Shown here: positions 16,151-21,941 of the stretch, piece by piece
Position numbering within the stretch: position 1 is the first letter of the stretch
How the letters are laid out: each line of letters starts with the position of its first letter
Assembly: GCA_040905145.1 (NCBI GenBank)
Contig: JBBDSC010000172.1
Span: forward strand, 1-23,820
Direction of reading: 5' to 3'
Source of the DNA: DATGMS01 sp040905145
GTDB lineage: Bacteria; Bacteroidota; Bacteroidia; Cytophagales; Cyclobacteriaceae
Length of the DNA stretch: 23,820 nt
Translations under genes and position numbers: made by a program
Notes under the pieces: generated by a model
Databases searched by the model: none
What the model saw: only the letters and a program-made list of their open reading frames with translations
Told to the model about the DNA's origin: nothing

Positions 16151-16775
16151 TAGAAAGTTTGATCTGGGAAAATAAATAAAACATCTCCGAGGCAATTTGC
16201 CTGTTGCGTTCGGCATAAATTTGCTCTTCCTGCGGAGTCCCATCTGCGATTTTTGGATCTTCATAGGTTATTGAAAACCGGGTTTCTGCCTCTGGTATGA
16301 AAGGACAATTAATATCAGCCTCCGAACAAGTCATCACCGCGGCAAAAGGTGCCACATTGGCCGGATCATGGTATAATTTTGAAAAGCAGGCCAAAGGATC
16401 CGCCTCCACGGAACAGGCTATGGAATAGACGGGGTTCCTTTCCTTCTCATACTTGGAAATGCGGAAACCAGCATTTTTCAATGCCCGAACAGCGTTGGGA
16501 TGAAAAGCTGTGGCTTCCGTCCCTCCGGAAAAAGCCGTGAACTGATCCAACCCATGATAAAATGCAGCGGTGTATGCCCATACCTGACAAAGCTGGCTGC
16601 GCCTCGAGTTGTGGGTACAGATGAAGTTAAGGTGGACCTCTTCCTTCTTTTCCAGCTTATCTTGAATATAGGTACTAAGCTTTTGCAGAATTTCCTGTCG
16701 CTCTTTGGGGATTATTGAAAGTTCAAGCCCTTCTACAAAGGCCTGAACTTCCGGTAAAAGTTGGTTTTTCATCAT
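16140..16775 (-). CDS. arsC: Thioredoxin-type arsenate reductase (low-molecular-weight phosphatase fold)
   Basis: A 211-residue cytosolic enzyme reducing arsenate to arsenite. The phosphate-binding loop is CTHNSRRS (CX5R, with nucleophile C53 and R59). Two further cysteines, C150 and C157 in MTCSEADINCP, are seven residues apart, as are Cys82 and Cys89 of the S. aureus ArsC relay. YEDPKIADG holds the general-acid DP motif. It is much longer than the usual 130-140 residues: about 48 extra N-terminal residues that look helical, plus an insertion around 110-145 containing two more cysteines. The start is ATG 16775 or the adjacent ATG 16772, 10-13 bases after arsM. Longer upstream starts would run back inside arsM. 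It overlaps the ACR3 gene by 11 bases. Confidence 0.88.
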   Translation of the reverse strand: MMKNQLLPEVQAFVEGLELSIIPKERQEILQKLSTYIQDKLEKKEEVHLNFICTHNSRRSQLCQVWAYTAAFYHGLDQFTAFSGGTEATAFHPNAVRALKNAGFRISKYEKERNPVYSIACSVEADPLACFSKLYHDPANVAPFAAVMTCSEADINCPFIPEAETRFSITYEDPKIADGTPQEEQIYAERNRQIASEMFYLFSQIKLSNDK

Positions 16776-16785
16776 TTTACATCTA

Positions 16786-17670
16786 TTAGCAGCATCCTGA
16801 ACCTGGAGTGCAGGCATTGTTTGAGACTTCCGACAATTGACGTTTTGGCTTTTCCTGTTTTTGTCCGGGTTTTTTGGCAAAGACGGTAATGCTGAAAATG
16901 CCTGTTTCCCCTTGATTATAGGCAGCAATCTCTTCGGCTGTCAAATACTTGCTCAAGATATCATCAGGAAGGGTAATGGCCTTCTCTTTTTGTAGGGCTA
17001 GGTTTTCAAAACCTGATTCTTGGATATACCCTAAATATTCCTCTTTTTGAATAGCTCCGGAAACACAGCCTGCATACATTTCCGCATCTTCCTGCAATGC
17101 TTGTGGAAGTTTGCCGACCAACACGATATCTGAAATACTGAAATGTCCCCCTGGCTTCAGTACACGGAATATTTCTTGGATAACCTTTTGTTTATCAGGA
17201 ACCAGGTTCAATACACAGTTGCTTACGATGACATCAGCCACATTATCCGAAACCGGCATCTCTTCAATATCGCCCTGGCGGAATTCCACATTGTTGTACC
17301 CCAGCTTCTCGACATTGGCCCGGGCTTTTTTGATCATGGCTTCAGTAAAATCTATGCCGATTACTTTACCCGTTTCGCCCGTTTCGTGGCGGGCCACAAA
17401 GCAGTCGTTTCCCGCTCCAGATCCCAGGTCAATAACGGTATCGCCCTTTTGGATCTTCGCAAATTGTGTAGGAAGACCGCAGCCCAAGCCAAGATCTGCC
17501 TCCTGCTTGTAGCCTTTTAGCTCCGAATAATCATCTGTCATGATATTATACACTTCGGCGGAAGCCCCACCGGACCCGCAACAAGAAGATTGGTTCAGGG
17601 CCTTATCCTGCCCAGCTATCTGGCTGTATTTGTCCCGGACGATTTTTTTGAGTTCTTCTGATCTGTTCAT
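16786..17670 (-). CDS. arsM: Arsenite S-adenosylmethionine methyltransferase
   Basis: A 294-residue cytosolic methyltransferase that converts As(III) to methylated forms. The SAM-binding motif is VIDLGSGAGND (79-89), followed by GIDFTEAMI. The arsenic-binding cysteines are C64 (LGLGCGLPT), C152 (SNCVLNLV) and C202 (AGCVSGA). The C152-C202 spacing of 50 equals that of C174-C224 in the algal enzyme CmArsM. A CC pair at 30-31 and a C-terminal CTPGSGCC tail add more thiols. It sits between arsR and arsC, with a candidate operator upstream. Confidence 0.95.
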   Translation of the reverse strand: MNRSEELKKIVRDKYSQIAGQDKALNQSSCCGSGGASAEVYNIMTDDYSELKGYKQEADLGLGCGLPTQFAKIQKGDTVIDLGSGAGNDCFVARHETGETGKVIGIDFTEAMIKKARANVEKLGYNNVEFRQGDIEEMPVSDNVADVIVSNCVLNLVPDKQKVIQEIFRVLKPGGHFSISDIVLVGKLPQALQEDAEMYAGCVSGAIQKEEYLGYIQESGFENLALQKEKAITLPDDILSKYLTAEEIAAYNQGETGIFSITVFAKKPGQKQEKPKRQLSEVSNNACTPGSGCC

Positions 17671-17694
17671 TTTACGTTAGGTTTAAAGTAATTA

Positions 17695-17712
17695 ATTGCT
17701 ATATTACGATAA
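17695..17712. promoter_or_regulatory. Putative ArsR operator upstream of arsM
   Basis: ATTGCTATATTACGATAA lies 25 bases before the arsM start codon, in the arsR-arsM gap. It matches 17 of 18 bases of the sequence at 18090-18107 upstream of arsR, in the same orientation. Confidence 0.6.
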
Positions 17713-17739
17713 TTGAATTCAAATTTTTTTATCTTGCTT

Positions 17740-18072
17740 TTAGCAACACGCTTCCGAAGGATTGGTGTATTGGTCAAAAAGAATCTGGAATAATTCTTTG
17801 ACCTCAGCCCACTTAACAGGGTTGATACAATAACATACAGAAACACCTTCAATCGTCCCTTGTATGATCCCGATATCTTTGAGCTCCCGAAGATGTTGAC
17901 TAATCGTGGCCTGGGCAAGTCCCAGCTCCTGCACCAAATCCCCATTGATGCAGGTATTGGCTTTCAGCAAATGTTGAATGATGGCTATCCGGGCAGGATG
18001 TGCAAATGCTTTGGCCACTTGGGCCAGTGCATTTTGCTCTGTTGTGAATAAGCTTGTTTTTGTAACTCCCAT
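17740..18072 (-). CDS. arsR: ArsR/SmtB-family arsenic-responsive repressor
   Basis: A 110-residue winged-helix repressor. The recognition helix region LVQELGLAQATISQHLRELKDIG (37-aa mark onward) is typical of ArsR proteins, preceded by AFAHPARIAIIQHLL. Possible arsenite-binding thiols are C41 (ANTCING), the CYC pair in the wing (about 84-86) and the terminal CC at 109-110. I do not see the classical ELCVCDL motif of E. coli ArsR, so the metal site differs from that type; terminal-CC ArsR proteins are common elsewhere. It is the first gene of the minus-strand cassette, followed after 69 bases by arsM. It probably represses itself and arsM through the paired 18-bp sequences. Confidence 0.92.
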   Translation of the reverse strand: MGVTKTSLFTTEQNALAQVAKAFAHPARIAIIQHLLKANTCINGDLVQELGLAQATISQHLRELKDIGIIQGTIEGVSVCYCINPVKWAEVKELFQILFDQYTNPSEACC

Positions 18073-18089
18073 TACCGATAAATTATGTC

Positions 18090-18107
18090 ATTGCAATATT
18101 ACGATAA
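18090..18107. promoter_or_regulatory. Putative ArsR operator upstream of arsR
   Basis: ATTGCAATATTACGATAA lies 18 bases before the arsR start codon. It differs at one base from the copy upstream of arsM. Confidence 0.6.
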
Positions 18108-18183
18108 AATAAATGTATAATCAAACAGAAGGAGAAAAAAATGATAAATAAGTTACTTAAGAGGCTTCAGCAAATAACTGGTA

Positions 18184-18460
18184 CTACGTCCCCAGCACTT
18201 TCCTTTTCAAGAATTCCCTGTAAAAATGAGCAATCCCGGCTTTTAGTAGGGGATGCGCCTTATCATTTTATTGAACCCATTCAAAAATCGTTTCATTTCC
18301 ACAGGCAAGCAATACGAAGCAGGTGGATTGCGTCCACCATAACCTCTACAACGCCATCCACAAAGCGGTCAGAAGGATCAAGCCCACTGATTTCCATTCC
18401 CAATCGTCTGGCAATGGAAGAGCGGACTTGATCAGGGTCAGCCCGAAGAGTAGAAACACT
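18184..18460 (-). pseudogene. Truncated, frameshifted Fic-family (DUF4172-type) protein remnant
   Basis: On the minus strand, one frame (about 18460 down to a TGA at 18293) reads DPDQVRSSIARRLGMEISGL, followed by DPSDRFVDGVVEVMVDAI. This is the segment that in intact Fic proteins follows the inhibitory EGE-type motif and precedes the catalytic domain. A second frame, about 18270 down to a TAG at 18184, reads HPLLKAGIAHFYREF, which matches the helix just before the catalytic HPFxxGNGR motif. The roughly 60 residues expected between them are missing, and the catalytic motif itself is absent. There is no start codon. It abuts the tRNA-Leu locus and may be debris of an earlier insertion. The match is from memory of the family. 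Confidence 0.6.
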
Positions 18461-18556
18461 CAAGGTCAACGAAAAGAAAGCTTGTATCCCTATAATTGAT
18501 GAATAAAGTTGTTCAACAGGAAAATCATGCGGTTACAAAATACATGAAATAAAGAT

Positions 18557-18581
18557 AAAAAAACCTCCCATTTCTGAGAGG
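18557..18581 (-). terminator. Terminator of the original tRNA-Leu gene
   Basis: On the minus strand, CCTCTC (18581-18576) pairs with GGGAGG (18569-18564) across a 6-base loop, and seven T follow. It begins six bases after the tRNA 3' end. Confidence 0.75.
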
Positions 18582-18586
18582 CTCTG

Positions 18587-18645
18587 TACCAGGAGCGGGA
18601 CTTGAACCCGCACGGGGTTGCCCCCACAAGATTTTAAGTCTTGTG
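18587..18645 (-). tRNA. Partial tRNA-Leu(UAA), 3' portion only (left attachment site)
   Basis: The minus strand holds the anticodon arm (stem CACAAGA/TCTTGTG around loop CTTAAAA, anticodon TAA), a long variable arm (GGGGG-CAA-CCCC), the T arm (GCGGG-TTCAAGT-CCCGC) and the 3' acceptor strand TCCTGGT plus discriminator A. No CCA is encoded. The 5' acceptor strand (expected ACCAGGA) and the D arm are missing. The sequence beyond 18645 is unrelated. The gene has been split at the anticodon stem, which fits integration of the element to its right. An intact copy restored at the far end of the element is expected but lies outside the window. Confidence 0.85.
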
Positions 18646-18743
18646 AATATTGGTTTCATATGATGCAAAATGGCTTTAAATGGCGGTTTAAGGCGGTATT
18701 AAAGACCATGTGAGATTGAATAAAATCGTAAAAAAACATTAAT

Positions 18744-18765
18744 TGTTAGACAAATGTTAGACAAA
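18744..18765. repeat. Two contiguous 11-bp direct repeats upstream of the integrase
   Basis: TGTTAGACAAA occurs twice in perfect tandem (18744-18754 and 18755-18765), 19 bases before the integrase start. The position suits integrase arm-type sites or a regulator site. Confidence 0.65.
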
Positions 18766-18772
18766 AATTCTG

Positions 18773-18780
18773 TATCTTTA
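18773..18780 (+). promoter_or_regulatory. Putative -7 element of the integrase gene
   Basis: TATCTTTA differs by one base from TAnnTTTG. It ends four bases before the integrase ATG, so the transcript would be nearly or fully leaderless if this is used. Confidence 0.35.
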
Positions 18781-18784
18781 CTGT

Positions 18785-19990
18785 ATGGCAACGGTAAAAA
18801 TAATCTTACGCAATCTCCCAAACAAGGATGGACTCTATCCCCTCGCCCTAAGAATTATCAAAGATAGAAGACCTTCTATTGTTCATATCGGCCATGCCGT
18901 TAAATTTGGGGATTGGGATAATCGCGCTCAAAAAGTAAAAAAAAGCCACCCCAACCATGCGCGGCTTAATAACTTGATCTTGAAAAAACTCTCAGAGGCT
19001 AATGATACGTTGATCAACCTTGAGACTAACAAGAAAGATACCACGGCAATATCAATTAAAAACAATATTGTTGCCGATAAGGCCGGAACCTTTACCAAGC
19101 AAGCAAAAATTTATCTCGATCAGCTCAAAAAGACAGGAAAATATAATCGTCATAACAACGATAGCCCGAAAGTTAACCGGGTCATTGAATTTTCAGGTGG
19201 GGATATTGCCTTTAGCGATATCACTGTTCCCTTCCTAAAAAAATTTCAAGCTTGGCTAAAAGGTACAAGAGATATTACAGACCGGACAATTGCCAATCAC
19301 CTCGTTATAATTAGATCAATTTATAATCAGGCCATTGATGCGAATATCATTGACAGAAAGCACTACCCATTTGGTAAGGGGAAAATTACTATTAGGTATC
19401 CTGACAGTAACAAAATAGGGCTGACTAAAGAAGAAATTACCGCACTAGAGGATTTAGAGCTGGCCAACCCTCACCAGCACCATTCCAGAAATTTATTCCT
19501 GATATCCTTTTATTTTGCAGGAATGAGGGCATCGGATGTGCTGAGGTTAAAATGGTCTGATTTTGAGAATGACAGATTGTATTACACTATGGGAAAAAAC
19601 AATAAGGCAGATAGCTTGAAAGTCCCAAATAAAGCCCTCACTATTCTTGACCAATACAGGCAAGATGAACAAACGCATGGCCTAATTTTCCCCGATCTTA
19701 AATCCCTACCCGATATAAAAAATAAATATGATACCCAACGGCGGATTAAAACACGAATTAGGGAAGCAAATGACCAGCTGGGCAAAATAGCAAATGAGCT
19801 TAAGATTACTAAAAAGCTGACGATGCATATTGCTCGTCACAGTTTCGCACAAATAGCCTCGGATAAAATTCCTGTTCAAATTCTGCAAAAGCTTTACCGT
19901 CATAGCAGCATTACAACCACCATAGGCTATCAATCGAATTTTACGACAAAGCATTCCGATGATGCTTTGGATAACGTGATAAATTTTTAA
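18785..19990 (+). CDS. int: Tyrosine-type site-specific integrase
   Basis: A 401-residue tyrosine recombinase of the Bacteroidota type. The N-terminal arm-binding domain starts MATVKIILRNLPNKDGLYPL, a SAM-like core-binding domain spans about 100-200, and the catalytic domain about 210-395. The catalytic residues are visible: R248 (AGMRASDVLRLKW), a lysine around 271-275 (MGKNNK), H348 and R351 (HIARHS), H373 (LYRHSS) and the nucleophile Y382 (IGYQS). It would cut and join at the tRNA-Leu anticodon arm 140 bases upstream. The start agrees with the family's N-terminus. It is followed closely by an excisionase-like gene. Confidence 0.96.
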   Translation: MATVKIILRNLPNKDGLYPLALRIIKDRRPSIVHIGHAVKFGDWDNRAQKVKKSHPNHARLNNLILKKLSEANDTLINLETNKKDTTAISIKNNIVADKAGTFTKQAKIYLDQLKKTGKYNRHNNDSPKVNRVIEFSGGDIAFSDITVPFLKKFQAWLKGTRDITDRTIANHLVIIRSIYNQAIDANIIDRKHYPFGKGKITIRYPDSNKIGLTKEEITALEDLELANPHQHHSRNLFLISFYFAGMRASDVLRLKWSDFENDRLYYTMGKNNKADSLKVPNKALTILDQYRQDEQTHGLIFPDLKSLPDIKNKYDTQRRIKTRIREANDQLGKIANELKITKKLTMHIARHSFAQIASDKIPVQILQKLYRHSSITTTIGYQSNFTTKHSDDALDNVINF

Positions 19991-19999
19991 TTTAGCTTT

Positions 20000-20272
20000 A
20001 TGGAAGTTATTTGTCTGGAATCCGCTGCCTTTTATGCTCTCATTGATGAAGTTGTTGATCGTATGAAAGAAGCGGATCAGGGTAATAAAATGGATAAATG
20101 GATTTCTGAACCGGAAGCAATGCGGCTTTTGCGGGTATCTTCAAAAACCACCATCAGCGATTTGCGCAATAACGGGGAAATTCGATATACGCAGCCCCGA
20201 AAAAAAATCATCCTGTATGATAGGGATTCCATCACCGATTATTTAGAAAAACACGCCAGAGAAACATTTTAA
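20000..20272 (+). CDS. Excisionase-like helix-turn-helix protein
   Basis: A 90-residue protein. The C-terminal two-thirds is a MerR/excisionase-type HTH module: WISEPEAMRLLRVSSKTTIS, then DLRNNGEIRYTQPRKKIILYDRDSI, the usual helix-turn-helix and wing with the tyrosine/arginine DNA-contact strand. The N-terminal 30 residues are an acidic helix. Such genes directly downstream of Bacteroidota integrases often serve as recombination directionality factors or small regulators. It starts 9 bases after the integrase stop and is probably co-transcribed with it. Confidence 0.85.
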   Translation: MEVICLESAAFYALIDEVVDRMKEADQGNKMDKWISEPEAMRLLRVSSKTTISDLRNNGEIRYTQPRKKIILYDRDSITDYLEKHARETF

Positions 20273-20274
20273 AA

Positions 20275-20517
20275 ATGGACGAACAAGAACCATCAGAAGA
20301 TTATTTGAAAGGGTTTAATCAGGGATATTATATTCAACAGAATAATCCTAAACTCGCCTCCTCCGTTTCCAATGGGATGAATACGCCATCTGAATATTTG
20401 GACGGTTTTAATGACGGCGGCAAAGAATATGAAATGGAGCGCATCCAGCGCGAATTTGAAGAAATTGAAAAAAGCCGCTCCCAAGATAGGGACAATGATA
20501 TGGGAATTGAGCGGTAA
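20275..20517 (+). CDS. Small acidic protein with an internal two-copy motif, unknown function
   Basis: An 80-residue protein that I do not recognise. Two similar segments stand out: PSEDYLKGFNQGYYI (about 5-19) and PSEYLDGFNDGGKEY (about 38-52), sharing the pattern PSE-(D)YL-x-GFN-x-G. The C-terminal end is a charged helix (EMERIQREFEEIEKS). No signal peptide or membrane segment is seen. The start codon is two bases after the upstream stop codon, so it belongs to the integrase operon. It converges with the next minus-strand gene, with two bases between them. Confidence 0.65.
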   Translation: MDEQEPSEDYLKGFNQGYYIQQNNPKLASSVSNGMNTPSEYLDGFNDGGKEYEMERIQREFEEIEKSRSQDRDNDMGIER

Positions 20518-20519
20518 GT

Positions 20520-21071
20520 TTAAAAATACAACGCTACGACCAAGGCAAACATAAGAACGCACAATATGCCTAGGGCGGCCAAAATTTCGCCCCTGATAGC
20601 CTTTAGACGGCCCTCCCCTCCTCTGCCCTTCAAAATTATTTCGTTGCCCTCCTCGGGCTTCTCTGGCGAATTATTTTTGCTTTGGTCTTCCAGCAGTCGT
20701 AAACTCTGTTTGGCCTGATCCCTCCAATCATCTCTTTCTTTTTCAATACCTTCCAGTCTGTTTTTCAAATCTGAATTCTGCTCCTCTCTCATCTTTAGTT
20801 TTTCATCCAAAATATCACGTTCGGCCTGTAACTGTATGTATTCGATAGTGTTTTCATGGGTGTTCGCGATCTTTCGATCTTTCTTTTCGCGAACGGGTTC
20901 GCTGTTCGCCTTTGGAAAAACACGAAACAGTTCGGCAGGATCAATTTTATATCCTCCCTCATCTTTTGAAACATAAGAAAGCTTACCGTTCTTAAGGTAC
21001 TTTGAAATTGTACTGGTACTTTTTCCAGCCTCTTTTGCAGCCTGATTTAATGAAAATAACGTGGTGTTCAT
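20520..21071 (-). CDS. HTH protein with coiled coil and C-terminal membrane anchor
   Basis: A 183-residue protein with three parts. An N-terminal MerR-like HTH (MNTTLFSLNQAAKEAGKSTS, then TISKYLKNGKLSYV with the wing DEGGYKID) spans residues 1-48. A long, highly charged coiled coil covers about 70-135, and a single hydrophobic helix (about 163-182, ILAALGILCVLMFALVVALY) ends it. I chose the ATG at 21071 over an upstream ATG at 21149 because the HTH starts there, an AGGGAG sequence lies about 12 bases ahead, and the extra residues come from a repeat. Membrane-tethered HTH proteins of this layout occur on plasmids and elements, with a proposed role in DNA positioning or regulation. GTTCGC hexamers lie within and just upstream of the gene. 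Confidence 0.8.
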   Translation of the reverse strand: MNTTLFSLNQAAKEAGKSTSTISKYLKNGKLSYVSKDEGGYKIDPAELFRVFPKANSEPVREKKDRKIANTHENTIEYIQLQAERDILDEKLKMREEQNSDLKNRLEGIEKERDDWRDQAKQSLRLLEDQSKNNSPEKPEEGNEIILKGRGGEGRLKAIRGEILAALGILCVLMFALVVALYF

Positions 21072-21188
21072 GGGGGTGTTCTCCCTATTCTTTCTAGTGT
21101 TCGCGATCTTTCGAAGTGGTGTGTGCGAACAGTATACGCGAACGAACACGTATCTATAACCTATTGCTTCACTTCATCCACAGCGAAC
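20862..21188. repeat. Cluster of eight GTTCGC/GCGAAC hexamers, including an 18-bp direct repeat
   Basis: GTTCGC or its complement occurs at 20862, 20889, 20897, 20904, 21099, 21125, 21138 and 21183. GTGTTCGCGATCTTTCGA occurs exactly at 20860-20877 (inside the HTH gene) and 21097-21114 (just upstream of its start). About 0.16 hexamer copies would be expected by chance in this length at even base composition. The arrangement suggests binding sites. Confidence 0.75.
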
Positions 21189-21257
21189 AATCAGAAACTA
21201 ATTATGAAGTAAGGGCAAAAGAAAAATCAAATGCCATTCGAATAAAATTCTGGTGTT

Positions 21258-21276
21258 ATACGTATTCAGGCCGTAT
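21258..21276. promoter_or_regulatory. Inverted repeat upstream of the toxin-antitoxin pair
   Basis: ATACG (21258-21262) and CGTAT (21272-21276) form a 5-bp inverted repeat ending 9 bases before the antitoxin start. Antitoxins of this type usually repress their own promoter, so an operator is expected here. The arms are short and the call is weak. Confidence 0.3.
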
Positions 21277-21285
21277 GATATAGAT

Positions 21286-21504
21286 ATGATGAAAAAACTC
21301 ACCATATCTATATCCGAAGAAGTTTATGAAGGCCTGTATGCCAAAATAGGGGCAGGGCGCATTAGCCGTTTCATCGATAATCTAGCCCGGCCTCATGTTG
21401 TCGATTTAGACATAGATGCAGGCTATAAAGCTATGGCGCATGATGAAGAGCGGGAAGAGGGTGCCAATGATTGGGTATCGGGTTTAATCAATGAAGCGTG
21501 GTAA
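21286..21504 (+). CDS. MazE-like antitoxin (ribbon-helix-helix type)
   Basis: A 72-residue protein starting MMKKLTISISEEVYEGLYAK. The strand LTISISEEVYEGL followed by helices (RISRFIDNLARPHV) fits a ribbon-helix-helix DNA-binding fold. The acidic C-terminal half (AMAHDEEREEGANDWVSGL) would bind and block the toxin. The start is ATG 21286 or the adjacent ATG 21289; longer starts have no support. It ends 14 bases inside the toxin gene, the usual tight coupling of such pairs. Confidence 0.85.
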   Translation: MMKKLTISISEEVYEGLYAKIGAGRISRFIDNLARPHVVDLDIDAGYKAMAHDEEREEGANDWVSGLINEAW

Positions 21505-21820
21505 TATTTGGTGGGTAAATTTTGATCCAGCAATTGGTTCTGAAATCAAGAAAACCCGTCCCGCTGTAATCGTCAGTAATGATGCCTCCAACCATTACAG
21601 CAATCGAGTCCAGGTCATACCTGCCACGAGTGCCACAAAGAAGCTTTATCCACCTGAATGCTATATTCAGATAAAGGGTAAATCTTCAAAGGTTATGGCA
21701 GACCAGATTATGACTGTTTCCAAAGATAGATTATATGATTTTATAGGCTCGGTTTCGCCAGAAGAAATGGATGAAATCCAACGGATAATTTTAATCCAAC
21801 TCGGTATCAAGCTCCACTAA
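21491..21820 (+). CDS. mazF: MazF/PemK-family endoribonuclease toxin
   Basis: A 109-residue ribosome-independent mRNA interferase. The family hallmarks are GNIWWVNFDPAIGSEIKKTR, then PAVIVSND (the conserved loop and the catalytic arginine R24 after KKT), VIPATSATKK with the catalytic threonine region, and VMADQIMTVSKDRL. The length is normal for MazF. The gene overlaps the antitoxin by 14 bases. In an integrated element the pair probably stabilises the element or serves in phage defence. It converges with the winged-HTH gene. Confidence 0.93.
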   Translation: MKRGNIWWVNFDPAIGSEIKKTRPAVIVSNDASNHYSNRVQVIPATSATKKLYPPECYIQIKGKSSKVMADQIMTVSKDRLYDFIGSVSPEEMDEIQRIILIQLGIKLH

Positions 21821-21941
21821 TAACAATCAATAATGCTGCATATCAGCTAAGACCACTTTTGAAAGCATTTTTTCTTTTAGCAAGCAAAAGCACTTTCGTT
21901 ATCACGAAACCTTATTTTTACTGCATATGAATGTTGAAATA

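Noticed and set aside
16776..16928. N-terminal extension of the arsenate reductase frame
   Set aside because: It lies inside the 3' end of arsM in another frame; the ATG pair at 16775/16772 follows arsM directly.
18141..18431. Plus-strand frame of 96 codons right of arsR
   Set aside because: It is antisense to the Fic-like remnant, which carries recognisable protein motifs on the minus strand.
21870..21920. Weak hairpin TTTCG/CGAAA followed by a T-rich stretch after mazF
   Set aside because: The stem is only five pairs and AT-rich; not strong enough to call as the mazF terminator.
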